Below the pieces are notes generated by a model. That model did no database searches. It worked only from the letters and a program-made list of their open reading frames with translations, and had not been told where the DNA came from. The translations under genes and the position numbers were made by a program. From Planctomonas deserti (GTDB lineage Bacteria > Actinomycetota > Actinomycetes > Actinomycetales > Microbacteriaceae), in assembly GCF_003067705.1 (NCBI RefSeq), contig NZ_QANL01000002.1, positions 248,001-312,000 on the forward strand: 64,000 bases of DNA, read 5' to 3'. This document shows positions 9,078 to 17,810 of the stretch, in pieces; the first letter of the stretch is position 1, and each line of letters begins with the position of its first letter.

Positions 9078-12000
9078 CCCAGATCGACCCCCGAGTCGCC
9101 GACGCAACAAAGTCCGCGCTCAACAACATGCGAGACGAGGGTCCGGCGGCGCTCGTGGACCTCGTGGCGTTCAAGCTGAAGAAAACTGACGCTGTTGTCG
9201 ACGAGCCGGCGGTGCTCGCGTCCGTGATCGTGCCCGAACTCAACGACGCAACCCGACGCGCGATGCACATGTCGCTCGCTCAGTGGGACGCTCAGACCGA
9301 CCCCGGCTGGGGTGCCGGCACCGCGGCATCGACGGCGGACCGGCGAGAGCGGATCTACGAGCTGCTCGAGTTGGTGTCGCAAACGGGGGAGTGCCTCGAT
9401 GCTGAGTTCCCGAGCGCGGCCCGACTGGACACGATGATCGTCGACCCCGAGCACTGGGAGCCTTGGTATGACGACGCGCGTCGATCCGCACACGACTTCT
9501 ACTGGAGGGCCTATCGTGGCGTGCTCGAAGGTAAGGGGTGGAATCCGGCGGCGATCGCGAATCTCGACAAATCGACGAGCGACATCGTGGGCCGGCTCGC
9601 CGATCCCAGTGCCGAGAGGGGGTACCAGACTAAGGGTCTCGTCGTCGGCCATGTCCAGAGTGGCAAGACCGCGAACTTCACCGGCATCGTTGCCAAGGCT
9701 ATCGACTCCGGGTACCGCTTGGTCATAGTGCTCACCGGCACGATCGAGCTGCTTCGTGGGCAGACCCAGCGGCGGCTCGACATGGAGCTCGTCGGTGAGG
9801 AAAACATTCTCGCCGGCGCGGATCCGACGGATGTCGATGCGATCCGGCACATCGATTACATCGGAACCGGCGATGTCGACTGGGGGAAGGGCAAGTTCCT
9901 TCGCCACGGCGTTGACATCCACGCGCTTCCGAATGTGCCCGAAATCAAGCGTCTCACCACGATCGGTAAGGACTACCGAAAACTCGGGCTCGGCCGCGAC
10001 ACGCTTGACTTCCGCCGCACCGGAGAGCTCACCAACGTGGGAAAGCCGGTGTTCGACCCCGAGAACATCCACGGAGTCGACGCCCGGATCGCGGTGATGA
10101 AGAAGAACCCCACCGCGCTCAAGAACCTCATCCACGACCTCAAGAACATCCGCGCTGACCTGCGGGAGATCCCGGCGCTCATCATCGACGACGAAGCCGA
10201 CCAGGCGTCGGTGAATACTGTGAACCCCCGGTCGAAGACGGCGGTCGCGAAGAGCAGCACGATCAATGGGCTCATTAAGGACCTGCTCGCGCTGATGCCG
10301 CGGGCTCAGTACGTCGGCTACACGGCGACGCCCTTCGCGAACGTCTTCATCTCGCCCGATGACTCAGAAGAAATTTTCCCGAAGGACTTCATCGTCAGCC
10401 TCGAACCTTCGGACGAGTATATGGGTGGGCGACAGTTCCACGACCTGTTCGGGCTCGACGCCGAGAGCAAGGGAGACCCCGGCGCTTCGAACGAGGCTGC
10501 GTTCGTGCGCAGTCTCATCGCGGATGGCGACACCGATGCCGATGCGGAGCGTGAGGAGATCGGCGGTGCGATCGACGCGTTCGTGTTGAGTGGTGCGATC
10601 AAGAAATGGCGCGAGTCGATCGACTCCAAGCGCTTCGGTTACCGTCACCACACGATGCTCGTGCACGAGTCCGTGAGGACGAGCGAGCATTCCGACCTTG
10701 CTGACCTTTTCCGTTCGGTTTGGTCGGAGCGCGCGTACACCTCGCCGATTGGTTTCGCCCGTTTGCGGGCCCTGTACGCAGACGATTTCCGACGCATCAC
10801 TGAGTCGCGGCCCGAGTGGGAGAACCTCCCGTTGCCTGCGGCGTTCGATGAGCTCAAGTCGTTCATTGGTGAAACCGTCGATGCCGTCACGGCCGACAAC
10901 GATCCCGTCGTCGTCGTTAACGGCACGAAGGAAAGCGACTATAGCGCTATGGATTTCCAGGTCCGGCCTTATTGGCGGATCATGATCGGTGGCGCCAAGC
11001 TCAGTCGCGGCTTCACGGTTGAAGGATTGACCGTGTCCTACTACCGGCGCCGCACGACCGCCGCCGACACCCTCATGCAGATGGGGCGCTGGTTCGGATA
11101 CCGTCCGGGTTACCACGACCTCGTCCGCCTCTACATCGGCCGTGACGTCTTGGACGGCAATCACCGCTCGTTCGACTTGTACGACGCCTTCACCTCCATT
11201 GTCGAAGACGAGGAGGAGTTTAGAGATCAACTCCGTCGCTTCTCGGAAGTGACTGAAGACGGCAAGCCGGTCGTGCGCCCCATCCACGTGCCGCCGATGG
11301 TGTTCCAGCAACTTCCTTGGTTGCGGCCGACAGGCGCGGACAAGATGTACAACGCCGTCATGGACTATGAAGGCGACGGAGGCATCGTTAAGGATTTCAA
11401 CGCACACGACTACCGCGAAGACGGTAGCCGGAACGCGAAGCACTTCGAAGCCGTCAAGCCGTGGCTGGCGAAGCTCGAGACGCAGGCGAAGGAGTTCTCA
11501 GGTGTGAAGGGTACGTCCTACAGGGCACGGACCGGGATTCTTACGACCGACGAGGTCACCACGGCGCTGAGCAAGTTCGAGTTGCAGTCGCGTGACCAAC
11601 TACTTCCGACCATCAACATGATCGAGAAGGCTACACGGGAAGGGCACATCCGAGACTGGGCCGTGGTCGTCCCGGAACTTCCGCAGTCGTACCAACGGGA
11701 AGTCGACGAGGTTGACATCTCGTTGATGCAGCGCACACGTCGGCAGGACCGTCCGGGCTTTGCAGGCAGCGAGCGTCGCCACCGTGCCGCGCTCGAAGTC
11801 GTCTCTCAGAAGCCTGATCGCGAGGTGGAAGCCGGTGACGCAGCCGCGGCGCTCAGCACGCCCACTAGGGGTGCGATCCTGCTGACCTTCTCGATTGATC
11901 CCGAGGTCGACCCCGGGACAAGCCCTGAGGAGTACACGGAGCTCGTGAAGCGCGCCAACTGGCCCGACCGTGTAGAGCCGGCTGACGTTGCCACACTTCT

Positions 12001-12097
12001 TTCTCTGGCGCTGCCGTATGCGGCGGCACCGCGGGGCCGCGTGGGATTCCGCGTCCGTCGGGAAGATCTGAAGGATCTGCCAATCGTCAAGATCTGA
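9074..12097 (+). CDS. Z1-domain ATPase/helicase-like protein
   Basis: The 1007-residue protein carries the Z1 domain, an SF2-helicase-related ATPase module linked to restriction and MORC systems. Visible motifs: Walker A GHVQSGKTANF near residue 192, Walker B IIDDEADQAS near 370, motif III-like YVGYTATPFANVF near 413, and the Z1-specific GGAKLSRGFTVEGLTVSYY near 640 with DTLMQMGRWFGYR just after it, an arginine-rich sensor region. It starts with GTG in a 4-base overlap with the DUF4420 gene, and the Vsr gene follows after 25 bases. It is expected to be the DNA-translocating or remodelling motor of the cluster, with DUF4420 as nuclease and the MORC protein as a second ATPase. Confidence 0.93.
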   Translation: MTQIDPRVADATKSALNNMRDEGPAALVDLVAFKLKKTDAVVDEPAVLASVIVPELNDATRRAMHMSLAQWDAQTDPGWGAGTAASTADRRERIYELLELVSQTGECLDAEFPSAARLDTMIVDPEHWEPWYDDARRSAHDFYWRAYRGVLEGKGWNPAAIANLDKSTSDIVGRLADPSAERGYQTKGLVVGHVQSGKTANFTGIVAKAIDSGYRLVIVLTGTIELLRGQTQRRLDMELVGEENILAGADPTDVDAIRHIDYIGTGDVDWGKGKFLRHGVDIHALPNVPEIKRLTTIGKDYRKLGLGRDTLDFRRTGELTNVGKPVFDPENIHGVDARIAVMKKNPTALKNLIHDLKNIRADLREIPALIIDDEADQASVNTVNPRSKTAVAKSSTINGLIKDLLALMPRAQYVGYTATPFANVFISPDDSEEIFPKDFIVSLEPSDEYMGGRQFHDLFGLDAESKGDPGASNEAAFVRSLIADGDTDADAEREEIGGAIDAFVLSGAIKKWRESIDSKRFGYRHHTMLVHESVRTSEHSDLADLFRSVWSERAYTSPIGFARLRALYADDFRRITESRPEWENLPLPAAFDELKSFIGETVDAVTADNDPVVVVNGTKESDYSAMDFQVRPYWRIMIGGAKLSRGFTVEGLTVSYYRRRTTAADTLMQMGRWFGYRPGYHDLVRLYIGRDVLDGNHRSFDLYDAFTSIVEDEEEFRDQLRRFSEVTEDGKPVVRPIHVPPMVFQQLPWLRPTGADKMYNAVMDYEGDGGIVKDFNAHDYREDGSRNAKHFEAVKPWLAKLETQAKEFSGVKGTSYRARTGILTTDEVTTALSKFELQSRDQLLPTINMIEKATREGHIRDWAVVVPELPQSYQREVDEVDISLMQRTRRQDRPGFAGSERRHRAALEVVSQKPDREVEAGDAAAALSTPTRGAILLTFSIDPEVDPGTSPEEYTELVKRANWPDRVEPADVATLLSLALPYAAAPRGRVGFRVRREDLKDLPIVKI

Positions 12098-12122
12098 CTC
12101 CGTTGGCGCCGAGAATCGATTC

Positions 12123-12542
12123 ATGGCGACTGAACGACCGTCTAGGGCGGCGTCGGAGGGCGTCCGCCGTTCGATGCAGTCCAACAAGGGCCGCGACACG
12201 AAGCCGGAGCTCGCAGTGCGGCGACTGCTGCACGCCGCTGGGGTGCGGTATCGGGTGAATTATCGTCCGATACCGCGGCTTCGGCGAACTGCGGATATCG
12301 TGTTCACGAGGGCAAACGTCGCCGTGTTCATCGACGGCTGCTTCTGGCACGGCTGTCCGGAGCACTACCAGCGGCCGGCGGCAAACCGCGACTTTTGGGA
12401 CTCCAAAGTCACGCAGAACGCCACACGCGACCTGGAGACAACCCGTCGACTTGAGGCGGAGGGTTGGGTGGTGCTCCGGTTTTGGGAACACGAGTCGGCC
12501 GCGGACGTTGCGCGAGCAATACTGGAGCGCGTTCGTCCGTAG
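12123..12542 (+). CDS. vsr: Very short patch repair endonuclease (Vsr)
   Basis: The 139-residue protein has the usual Vsr length and sequence pattern: SMQSNKGRDTKPE near the N-terminus, TADIVFTRANVAVFIDGCFWHGCPEH with the catalytic Asp and His residues, and WVVLRFWEHE in the last third. Vsr nicks beside T:G mismatches made when 5-methylcytosine deaminates, so it usually travels with a C5-cytosine methyltransferase, here at 3155-4252. In clusters with MORC and Z1 proteins a Vsr-fold nuclease may instead act as a restriction effector; sequence alone cannot separate the two roles. The ATG at 12123 lies 25 bases after the Z1 stop, consistent with one operon. Confidence 0.94.
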   Translation: MATERPSRAASEGVRRSMQSNKGRDTKPELAVRRLLHAAGVRYRVNYRPIPRLRRTADIVFTRANVAVFIDGCFWHGCPEHYQRPAANRDFWDSKVTQNATRDLETTRRLEAEGWVVLRFWEHESAADVARAILERVRP

Positions 12543-12697
12543 GGACGGACCCTGGTCAAACGCCAGCGCGCGTGCACGGCGAATGCCTTGTCGTTCGCCT
12601 CTGGTGCAAGTCCCGCGGGGATGTCGGAGAGGCGGGATAGCATCACGGTGACGGACGCGGGCACAGATGGTTTCCGCATGGCGAAGGGCTCAGCGCG

Positions 12698-13879
12698 ATG
12701 GCGGAACTACGGCGACTCGATTTCGGCCGGCTCAAGGATGTCGCTGACACAGCGGGTCGCAAGGTCGCGGACACGGCGAATTCCGGCTGGGTGAAGAGCA
12801 TAGAGGTCGCAGACGGCGTCGGGCAGGGGATTAAGAAGTCCGCCGATCAGACAGCCGCTACGTTCACTGCCCTCGGTCAGAGCGTTGCAGGTCGCTTGCA
12901 GGGCAAGCATAAGAACGGTGTCGACCTATCGACGCTGAACACTGAGGCCAAGCTCGCGTACTGCCGCGTTCTCGCTCGTCTCACTCTTGCGGACGCCGCG
13001 ATCGACCCTCGCGAGATCGCGAACCTCTATCTGTTCGCCACCACGATTCAGCTTGAGCCCGATGCGCGCTCAATTCTTCGCAGCGAAGTTACGGCGCACA
13101 GTCTTAGCAGCGGTAGCGAGGCCCTCGCGGACTCGGCTGTTAGATATGCGATCGCACTGCAGGGCCAGCTCCTCGACGAGGACATCGACGCCGTGTTCGC
13201 TGCTCTCGTCAGGGATCTTCTCCGTATCGCTCGCGCGGACAAGCATCAGTCCGAGGAAGAGGATCGGCTGATCGCGAAGATCGCAGAGGTTCAGTTCGGG
13301 GCGCACGCCGACGACGTGATCGTAGCCACGCGGGCCCTCGTCACCGCGGAAGAAGATTATCTATCGGGGAAGATCTCAACCGGCCAGCTAGAGACCGTCA
13401 CCAAGGATGTCGTCGCGAAAGCTGCGGCCTTCAGCGCGCCGATCGCCGCTGTCAGCCTCGCGGGAAGCGTCAGCGGCCTTGGAGCCGCGGGGATCACGTC
13501 TGGGCTAGCGGCGCTCGGCTTCGGTGGATTGCTCGGCCTGAACCCAATGACGACCGGTATCGGCGCCGCAGTGCTCCTGGGAGTGGGTGTGTACGCAGGC
13601 ACCCGATGGGTGCTCGGCATCAACGAGCGCGAACGCCAGCATCGTCGCGAACACCTGATCCAGCAGGTTCTCAAGAACCACCAGCAAGCAATCGGTGACC
13701 TCACTCAAGACATCTCAGGGCTGGCAAGCCGAATGGACGAGCACCTCACGCAAACCACACAGAACGAGCACCGACTCGCCACTTTGCGCGCCGACCTTGC
13801 AGCATTCAAACTCGCACTCGCAAGCCTGCAAGCCAATCGCAACGCATTCGAGCAGGGTGAGCCTGTCGGTGGCCAGTGA
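12698..13879 (+). CDS. TerB-like helical protein with glycine-rich membrane segment
   Basis: The 393-residue protein is not a family I can name with certainty. Residues about 80-210 contain two acidic helical repeats reminiscent of TerB (LADAAIDPREIANLYLF and IARADKHQSEEEDRLIAKI). A hydrophobic, glycine-rich stretch follows at about 245-310 (AAVSLAGSVSGLGAAG, ALGFGGLLGLNPMTTGIGAAV), probably membrane-inserting, then a C-terminal coiled coil (HRREHLIQQVLKN to the end). The N-terminus (KDVADTAGRKVADTANSG) is amphipathic. The ATG at 12698 has only a weak AAGGG upstream. It lies 155 bases after vsr and overlaps the next gene by 11 bases, so the two form a unit; placement after a defence cluster suggests a membrane-acting effector, which is inference. 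Confidence 0.75.
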   Translation: MAELRRLDFGRLKDVADTAGRKVADTANSGWVKSIEVADGVGQGIKKSADQTAATFTALGQSVAGRLQGKHKNGVDLSTLNTEAKLAYCRVLARLTLADAAIDPREIANLYLFATTIQLEPDARSILRSEVTAHSLSSGSEALADSAVRYAIALQGQLLDEDIDAVFAALVRDLLRIARADKHQSEEEDRLIAKIAEVQFGAHADDVIVATRALVTAEEDYLSGKISTGQLETVTKDVVAKAAAFSAPIAAVSLAGSVSGLGAAGITSGLAALGFGGLLGLNPMTTGIGAAVLLGVGVYAGTRWVLGINERERQHRREHLIQQVLKNHQQAIGDLTQDISGLASRMDEHLTQTTQNEHRLATLRADLAAFKLALASLQANRNAFEQGEPVGGQ

Positions 13880-15272
13880 CCCCCTCGCCGCAGTCTCGAC
13901 GGTGGCGGCATACCAAGATGTGACTCTGACCGAACTCCGCAACGTCTTCGATCGCGTTGACTTCGACCTGCGCGATGCACTGGAGCGCGAGGATCGAATA
14001 CATGACTCGGTCTCGAGTCTTGAGGGCGAGATCGGCTCCGTCAGAGACCAGTTGGCGGCGTTGGGCATCGCAGTCCTGGACGTCCCACAGGACACCGCGC
14101 CGGCGAGTAGGGCACCCTCCGACGATGCATATCAGCAGTCTGGACGTGTGCTCCCTGTAGCGCCGGTGGGACTCGACTTCTCCGACCTCACTGCGCTTGC
14201 CGAAGCCCGTCTAGCGCTCCTCGGTGTCGACCTGAGTCGCGACCCCCTTCTCCAGGTACTACCGGAGGGGCAGGTCAAAGCGAGCTTCCAGAAGTACGAC
14301 GCCCAGTTCGGAGACGTAAGCTGGACCGAGACGGACTGGGCTGTAGTCCTCGCTGCTGGAGTCGTCGCGACGATCCTCGACATTGTGCTGGTACGAATTC
14401 CCGCGGACCGCAAGTTCCTGGGCGAGAAGTATCGGGGCTCTCCGTTGACAGAGTGGTTGAACGATCACAGCGCGGACTTACACGAGCGCTTCGGCAAGCC
14501 GCTCGAACGCTTTGCCAAGGTTCCCTACGACGCGCCGACGACAAGAGCCACCAACGATGCGGTGCGTGGCATGTTCCCGAAGGTGCACAGGCTGATGAGT
14601 CCTGGGCACGACCCGATTCTCGGCTTCGTGGTGGGCGTGGGCGATCTCATGGACGGGAGTGGCACGTACTTCGATGAGTTCGGAAAGGTCGTACGGGTGG
14701 CCACCGACATGGCGCCGGTCGACCTTTCGTCCGCGCTGCTCAAGCAGGTGGCTCACCTCATATCCGATGTCTTCACGCCCGCAGGTATTCCGGCCCCGTT
14801 GTTCAGCCTGCTTCACCTCGTCAAGTCGGAGTCTCCGTTTGCGCTGGTGAAGGACGGACCCATAGTGCCTTGGAAGGACGTGGCCCGCGACATGTATCGA
14901 CACGGTTATGACTTCCGTCACTCGCTGACCATGGGAATTGTCCCTGCGGCCGTCGAACTGATCATCCGGGGATACTGGCAGCTCGACGCCCTCGCAAAGG
15001 AGAAGAGCGCCGATCAGCGCAAGCTAGAAATCGCCAAGCTCCGGTCGATGCTCCTGCTCGGCCATACTGTCGCAACGTCGGGAACGCTGGCCAAGACGGG
15101 TCTCGTGTTCGGGATGAACCCGGCCGCGCTCAACTATCCGCAGTTGCTCGCGATGGTGCCCGCAACGATCGCCTGGCTCAAAGAGGCGATAGCTCGCGAG
15201 CAACGTATCGGAAGCGCGCTCGAAGCCGAGTGGCTAGCCCTCATAGCCGAAGGCGCCCAGGGCAGCGGTTAG
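13869..15272 (+). CDS. Hypothetical membrane-associated protein, partner of the TerB-like gene
   Basis: I do not recognise this protein (467 aa from the GTG at 13869; GTG at 13857 is an alternative, and AGGGTGA at 13854-13860 is a reasonable Shine-Dalgarno site for 13869). An N-terminal coiled coil (TLTELRNVFDRVDFDLRDAL, EDRIHDSVSSLEGEIG) precedes a hydrophobic segment near residue 158 (AVVLAAGVVATILDIVLV). A conserved-looking block MSPGHDPILGFVVGVGDLMDG comes next, and two more apolar stretches (SLTMGIVPAAVELIIRGYW; LLLGHTVATSGTLAKTGLVFG) lie in the C-terminal third. It overlaps the preceding gene by 11 bases, which indicates translational coupling, and the two coiled coils could let the products pair. 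Confidence 0.75.
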   Translation: MASDPLAAVSTVAAYQDVTLTELRNVFDRVDFDLRDALEREDRIHDSVSSLEGEIGSVRDQLAALGIAVLDVPQDTAPASRAPSDDAYQQSGRVLPVAPVGLDFSDLTALAEARLALLGVDLSRDPLLQVLPEGQVKASFQKYDAQFGDVSWTETDWAVVLAAGVVATILDIVLVRIPADRKFLGEKYRGSPLTEWLNDHSADLHERFGKPLERFAKVPYDAPTTRATNDAVRGMFPKVHRLMSPGHDPILGFVVGVGDLMDGSGTYFDEFGKVVRVATDMAPVDLSSALLKQVAHLISDVFTPAGIPAPLFSLLHLVKSESPFALVKDGPIVPWKDVARDMYRHGYDFRHSLTMGIVPAAVELIIRGYWQLDALAKEKSADQRKLEIAKLRSMLLLGHTVATSGTLAKTGLVFGMNPAALNYPQLLAMVPATIAWLKEAIAREQRIGSALEAEWLALIAEGAQGSG

Positions 15273-15521
15273 AGCGCCAGGCCTTCGGAGGCCATGGTCG
15301 GTCGTCTCGCGCGAGCAGGGCGAGGCCGCGCTTCTCGTTGTCCGCGACGATGCGCTCGGTATCGGCGACTTTCAGTGGCGGGCTCATGCGGGCGCGCCAG
15401 AACTCGCCCTTGGTCGGGTCGGTCGTGCCAGGGACTGGGTCTCGAGTCGAGATCGTGGCATTGTCTCGGGTGCGCTGACGAGCTGAAGCAGGGCGCCCGC
15501 GACGGTGAAGGAAGGAACCTC

Positions 15522-15707
15522 GTGAGCGCTGGCGCCGAGCCGACTGCCATCAAGCTCCCATTTGTGCCCGGCGAGTTTCTCGCCACCGGGGACGTCCCCA
15601 AATCACTTGGGGGACGAGATGCTGCTCACCCATCCGTCGTCAGCCGCCTCGAGTTCGGATACGAGTCGTTCGACCTCGACCTCGACCTCGACCAACCCCG
15701 GGCCTGA
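15522..15707 (+). CDS. Possible small protein or gene remnant (61 aa)
   Basis: A GTG at 15522 follows GAAGGAA at suitable spacing and opens a 61-residue frame (start MSAGAEPTAIKLPFVPGEF) that ends in an Asp-Leu repeat encoded by GACCTC units. It has no family I recognise. Directly after it, in another frame, a short stretch (DLLATELETATDRAMMLIARLH) also looks coding, so this may be the remains of a decayed gene. The rest of the 606 bases between 15273 and 15878 shows nothing else I can support. Confidence 0.35.
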   Translation: MSAGAEPTAIKLPFVPGEFLATGDVPKSLGGRDAAHPSVVSRLEFGYESFDLDLDLDQPRA

Positions 15708-15878
15708 CCATGATCTTCTCGCCACCGAACTCGAGACAGCGACAGACCGGGCCATGATGCTGATCGCCCGCTTGCATGCCTCGGGCCAACGCTCACCGCA
15801 CTGCACCGACGGCCCCCGACGGCTTCCGGTGACATGGCGAGCCTGCGGGGCGTGACCATAAACGTTCCAAAAACCCCT

Positions 15879-17810
15879 CTAGAGGAGGCAAATGGGCCCG
15901 AATCGAGAGGCGGGGTTCAGTACGATGGAGGCACGAAAACCGCGGAATTCCGCGGAACTTCGCCTTTTCGTTGGTTGGGTAAACCGAACCTGATGGCTTT
16001 CAGTCGTTCTTGGTTCGAGTCCCGTTACCCCAGCCACATCGTAGTTACTCAAACCCTGGTCAAATGAACTGGCCTCGTTTGAGACTGAAACCGAACTCCC
16101 CGCTCGCGAGCGGGGAGTTTTGTTTTGCTCTGACACGGCGTTCTGACGTGCATTTGCGACGCGTCCGTGGATCTCGCGGATGCGTGCGTTGGCGTCGTGG
16201 CGTTCCGCTTCGATCTTGATTCCCTCGTCGGCCACGTAGACGACGAGGCGGTTGAAGTACGCGGTCAGGAGATCGCGTCGAACGGCGTCGGACGCCCTGC
16301 CATAGAGCGTCCCAGGGTCCACCAGGAGGGCGAGGAAGCTCAAGACGCTCTCTGCGGTGTACTGCAGTCGGTCGACGGTGAATTCAAGCTGTTCCTCGAC
16401 GGCCGCGCGCTGCATGGCCGTCTTCTCGATGCGTGCGCGGATTTTGCTCATCGGGAGCGCGCCGGTGGCTGCAAGCTCGATGAGTCGTTCCTCTTGAGCT
16501 TCGAGCTTGTCGAGCTGCTTCTTGAGCTGCGTTTTCGTGTCGCGGTCTTGCGCGAGAATGTTCGCGACGGAGGCGCTGACGGCCTCTTGCATGCCGGTGA
16601 GCACGTCCTCGGAGAGTCGCTCTTCGGACACCTTGGGGACGATGGCGGCCTCGATCTGTTCGACGCGCACGTTCACCATCGAGCAGAGTTGCCGTTGGTG
16701 GGCGGCGCAGATGAGGTACTCGTAGGTCCCGCCGCGACCTGTGTTCTGCGAGTACAGGAGACGGCTGGTGCGCCCGGCGTCGCGGCATTCGCCGCAGAAG
16801 AGGAGCCCCTTCAGGTAGTGGAAATGGACGATGTCTCTCGTGCCGTCGCGCTTGCGCGAGTCGAGGACTGCCTGCACCTTCAGGTATGTTTCCTTCGTCA
16901 CCAGCGCCTCGTGGCGCCCGACGTAGAGCTTTCCTTTGTAGCGGTTGATCCCGGTGTAGTACGGGTCGCGCAGGATCGTCGCGAGGCGGCTGGTGCTGAC
17001 GGTCTTGGCCGAGTTGCTCGGCGAGGGCCTGGTCTGGAGTCCCTGGGCCTCGAGGAGCCGCTGGAGCCGGGCGATGGAGTATCGCCCGGTCGCGTACTGC
17101 TCGAAGGCCCAGGCGACCAGTGGGCCGCGTTCGGGGTCGACGTCGATGGTGTTGACGAGGCGTCCGCCGAAGTCCTTTCGTACGTTGAGGTATCCGAGCT
17201 TCGCTCGCCCGACGCTGCCGCCCTGCTCCACCTTGTGTGCCATCTTCACGGCGACGTCCTCGCCGTTCATGCGGACCTGGACTTCGTTCATGATGTCGGT
17301 GATGGCTTCCATGGCGTCGGCCATGTAGCCCTCTCCGAACTCCTCTTTGGCGGAGATGAGGCGCACGCCCTTCTCCAGGAGCTGTCGCTTCGTGATGGCG
17401 GCGTCGGTGAAGTTCCGGAACACACGGCTGCGCATGTAGATCACGACGTACTTCACCTCGGGGTGGTCGTCGACGTAGCGCAGGAGCTTCTTGAACTCGG
17501 TTCGCTTCGCGATCGTCTGGGCGGACTGCCCGGGCTCGATGAACTCCTTCGCCGCGGGCACGCCGAGCTCGCGCACCTTGCGCATCGTCTCGACGCGTTG
17601 GGTGGCGATGCTGTTCCCGTCCTCGTCGAGGTCGGCGGCTGTGTGCAACTGGCGTGGTGTCGACACACGCAGGTACGTGACGGCGTATGCGAGCCCGACG
17701 CGCGCGTCTTCAGCCGCACGAGCGGCTGGAGACTGCAGAAGATGTTCGAGCCCGTCGAGTGAGTTGACGGGCGCCTCGGGACTTGCGATTCCGGGGTTTG
17801 GTGGCGTCAT
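15879..17810 (-). CDS. Large serine recombinase (site-specific integrase)
   Basis: The 643-residue protein is a large serine recombinase. The catalytic Ser is in YLRVSTPRQ at about residue 50. The resolvase domain continues through QSAQTIAKRTEFKKLLRYV and YVVIYMRSRVFRN. The recombinase domain has YLNVRKDFGGRLVNTI and ILRDPYYTGINRYKG, a zinc-ribbon region follows (LLFCGECRDAGRTSRLL, YLICAAHQRQLC), and then a coiled coil (KTQLKKQLDKLEAQEERLIEL). I chose the ATG at 17810 because GGAGGGAACCTCACA precedes it; an upstream extension to 17960 is possible but unlikely. The last 80 residues are atypical: they are translated from a terminator and a tRNA-like 3' end (16012-16126), which suggests the normal C-terminus was replaced when the element inserted. 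It probably mobilises the element that holds the genes to its right. Confidence 0.92.
   Translation of the reverse strand: MTPPNPGIASPEAPVNSLDGLEHLLQSPAARAAEDARVGLAYAVTYLRVSTPRQLHTAADLDEDGNSIATQRVETMRKVRELGVPAAKEFIEPGQSAQTIAKRTEFKKLLRYVDDHPEVKYVVIYMRSRVFRNFTDAAITKRQLLEKGVRLISAKEEFGEGYMADAMEAITDIMNEVQVRMNGEDVAVKMAHKVEQGGSVGRAKLGYLNVRKDFGGRLVNTIDVDPERGPLVAWAFEQYATGRYSIARLQRLLEAQGLQTRPSPSNSAKTVSTSRLATILRDPYYTGINRYKGKLYVGRHEALVTKETYLKVQAVLDSRKRDGTRDIVHFHYLKGLLFCGECRDAGRTSRLLYSQNTGRGGTYEYLICAAHQRQLCSMVNVRVEQIEAAIVPKVSEERLSEDVLTGMQEAVSASVANILAQDRDTKTQLKKQLDKLEAQEERLIELAATGALPMSKIRARIEKTAMQRAAVEEQLEFTVDRLQYTAESVLSFLALLVDPGTLYGRASDAVRRDLLTAYFNRLVVYVADEGIKIEAERHDANARIREIHGRVANARQNAVSEQNKTPRSRAGSSVSVSNEASSFDQGLSNYDVAGVTGLEPRTTESHQVRFTQPTKRRSSAEFRGFRASIVLNPASRFGPICLL
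15940..15955. repeat. Perfect 16-bp palindrome
   Basis: The sequence CCGCGGAATTCCGCGG is its own reverse complement. It lies within the last codons of the recombinase frame, 57 bases from the tRNA-like segment, and could be part of a recombination or protein-binding site. Confidence 0.5.
16012..16036 (+). other. tRNA-Gln-like 3' end; candidate attachment site
   Basis: These 25 bases read as the T-loop (GGTTCGAGTCC), 3' acceptor strand (TACCCCA) and GCCA end of a tRNA; the acceptor strand fits actinobacterial tRNA-Gln, which begins TGGGGTA. A fragment like an anticodon arm (CTGATGGCTTTCAG) lies just upstream, but the T-stem does not pair properly and no 5' acceptor strand or D-arm can be found, so there is no intact tRNA here. 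It is followed by a strong terminator, as a tRNA gene would be. Its position in the 3' end of the recombinase gene suggests an attL/attR-type hybrid site. Confidence 0.5.
16094..16126 (+). terminator. Rho-independent terminator
   Basis: ACTCCCCGCTCG pairs perfectly with CGAGCGGGGAGT and is followed by TTTTGTTTT on the plus strand. It lies 57 bases after the tRNA-like 3' end and reads within the recombinase frame on the other strand, so it is most likely the former tRNA terminator. Confidence 0.85.

Noticed and set aside
9026-10135. Minus-strand frame opposite the Z1 gene
   Set aside because: Shadow: the plus strand carries all Z1 ATPase motifs.
15672-15695. Tandem GACCTC repeat as a CRISPR or satellite
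   Set aside because: Only a few 6-base units within a small coding frame; no spacer-repeat structure. No CRISPR array was seen anywhere in the window.
15965-16036. Complete tRNA-Gln gene
   Set aside because: T-stem does not pair, and neither the 5' acceptor strand nor a D-arm can be found, so only a 3'-end-like segment is supported.
16167-17762. Long plus-strand open frame opposite the serine recombinase
   Set aside because: Antisense shadow of a high-GC gene; its product is low-complexity and rich in Val, Asp and Leu, while the minus strand encodes clear recombinase motifs.
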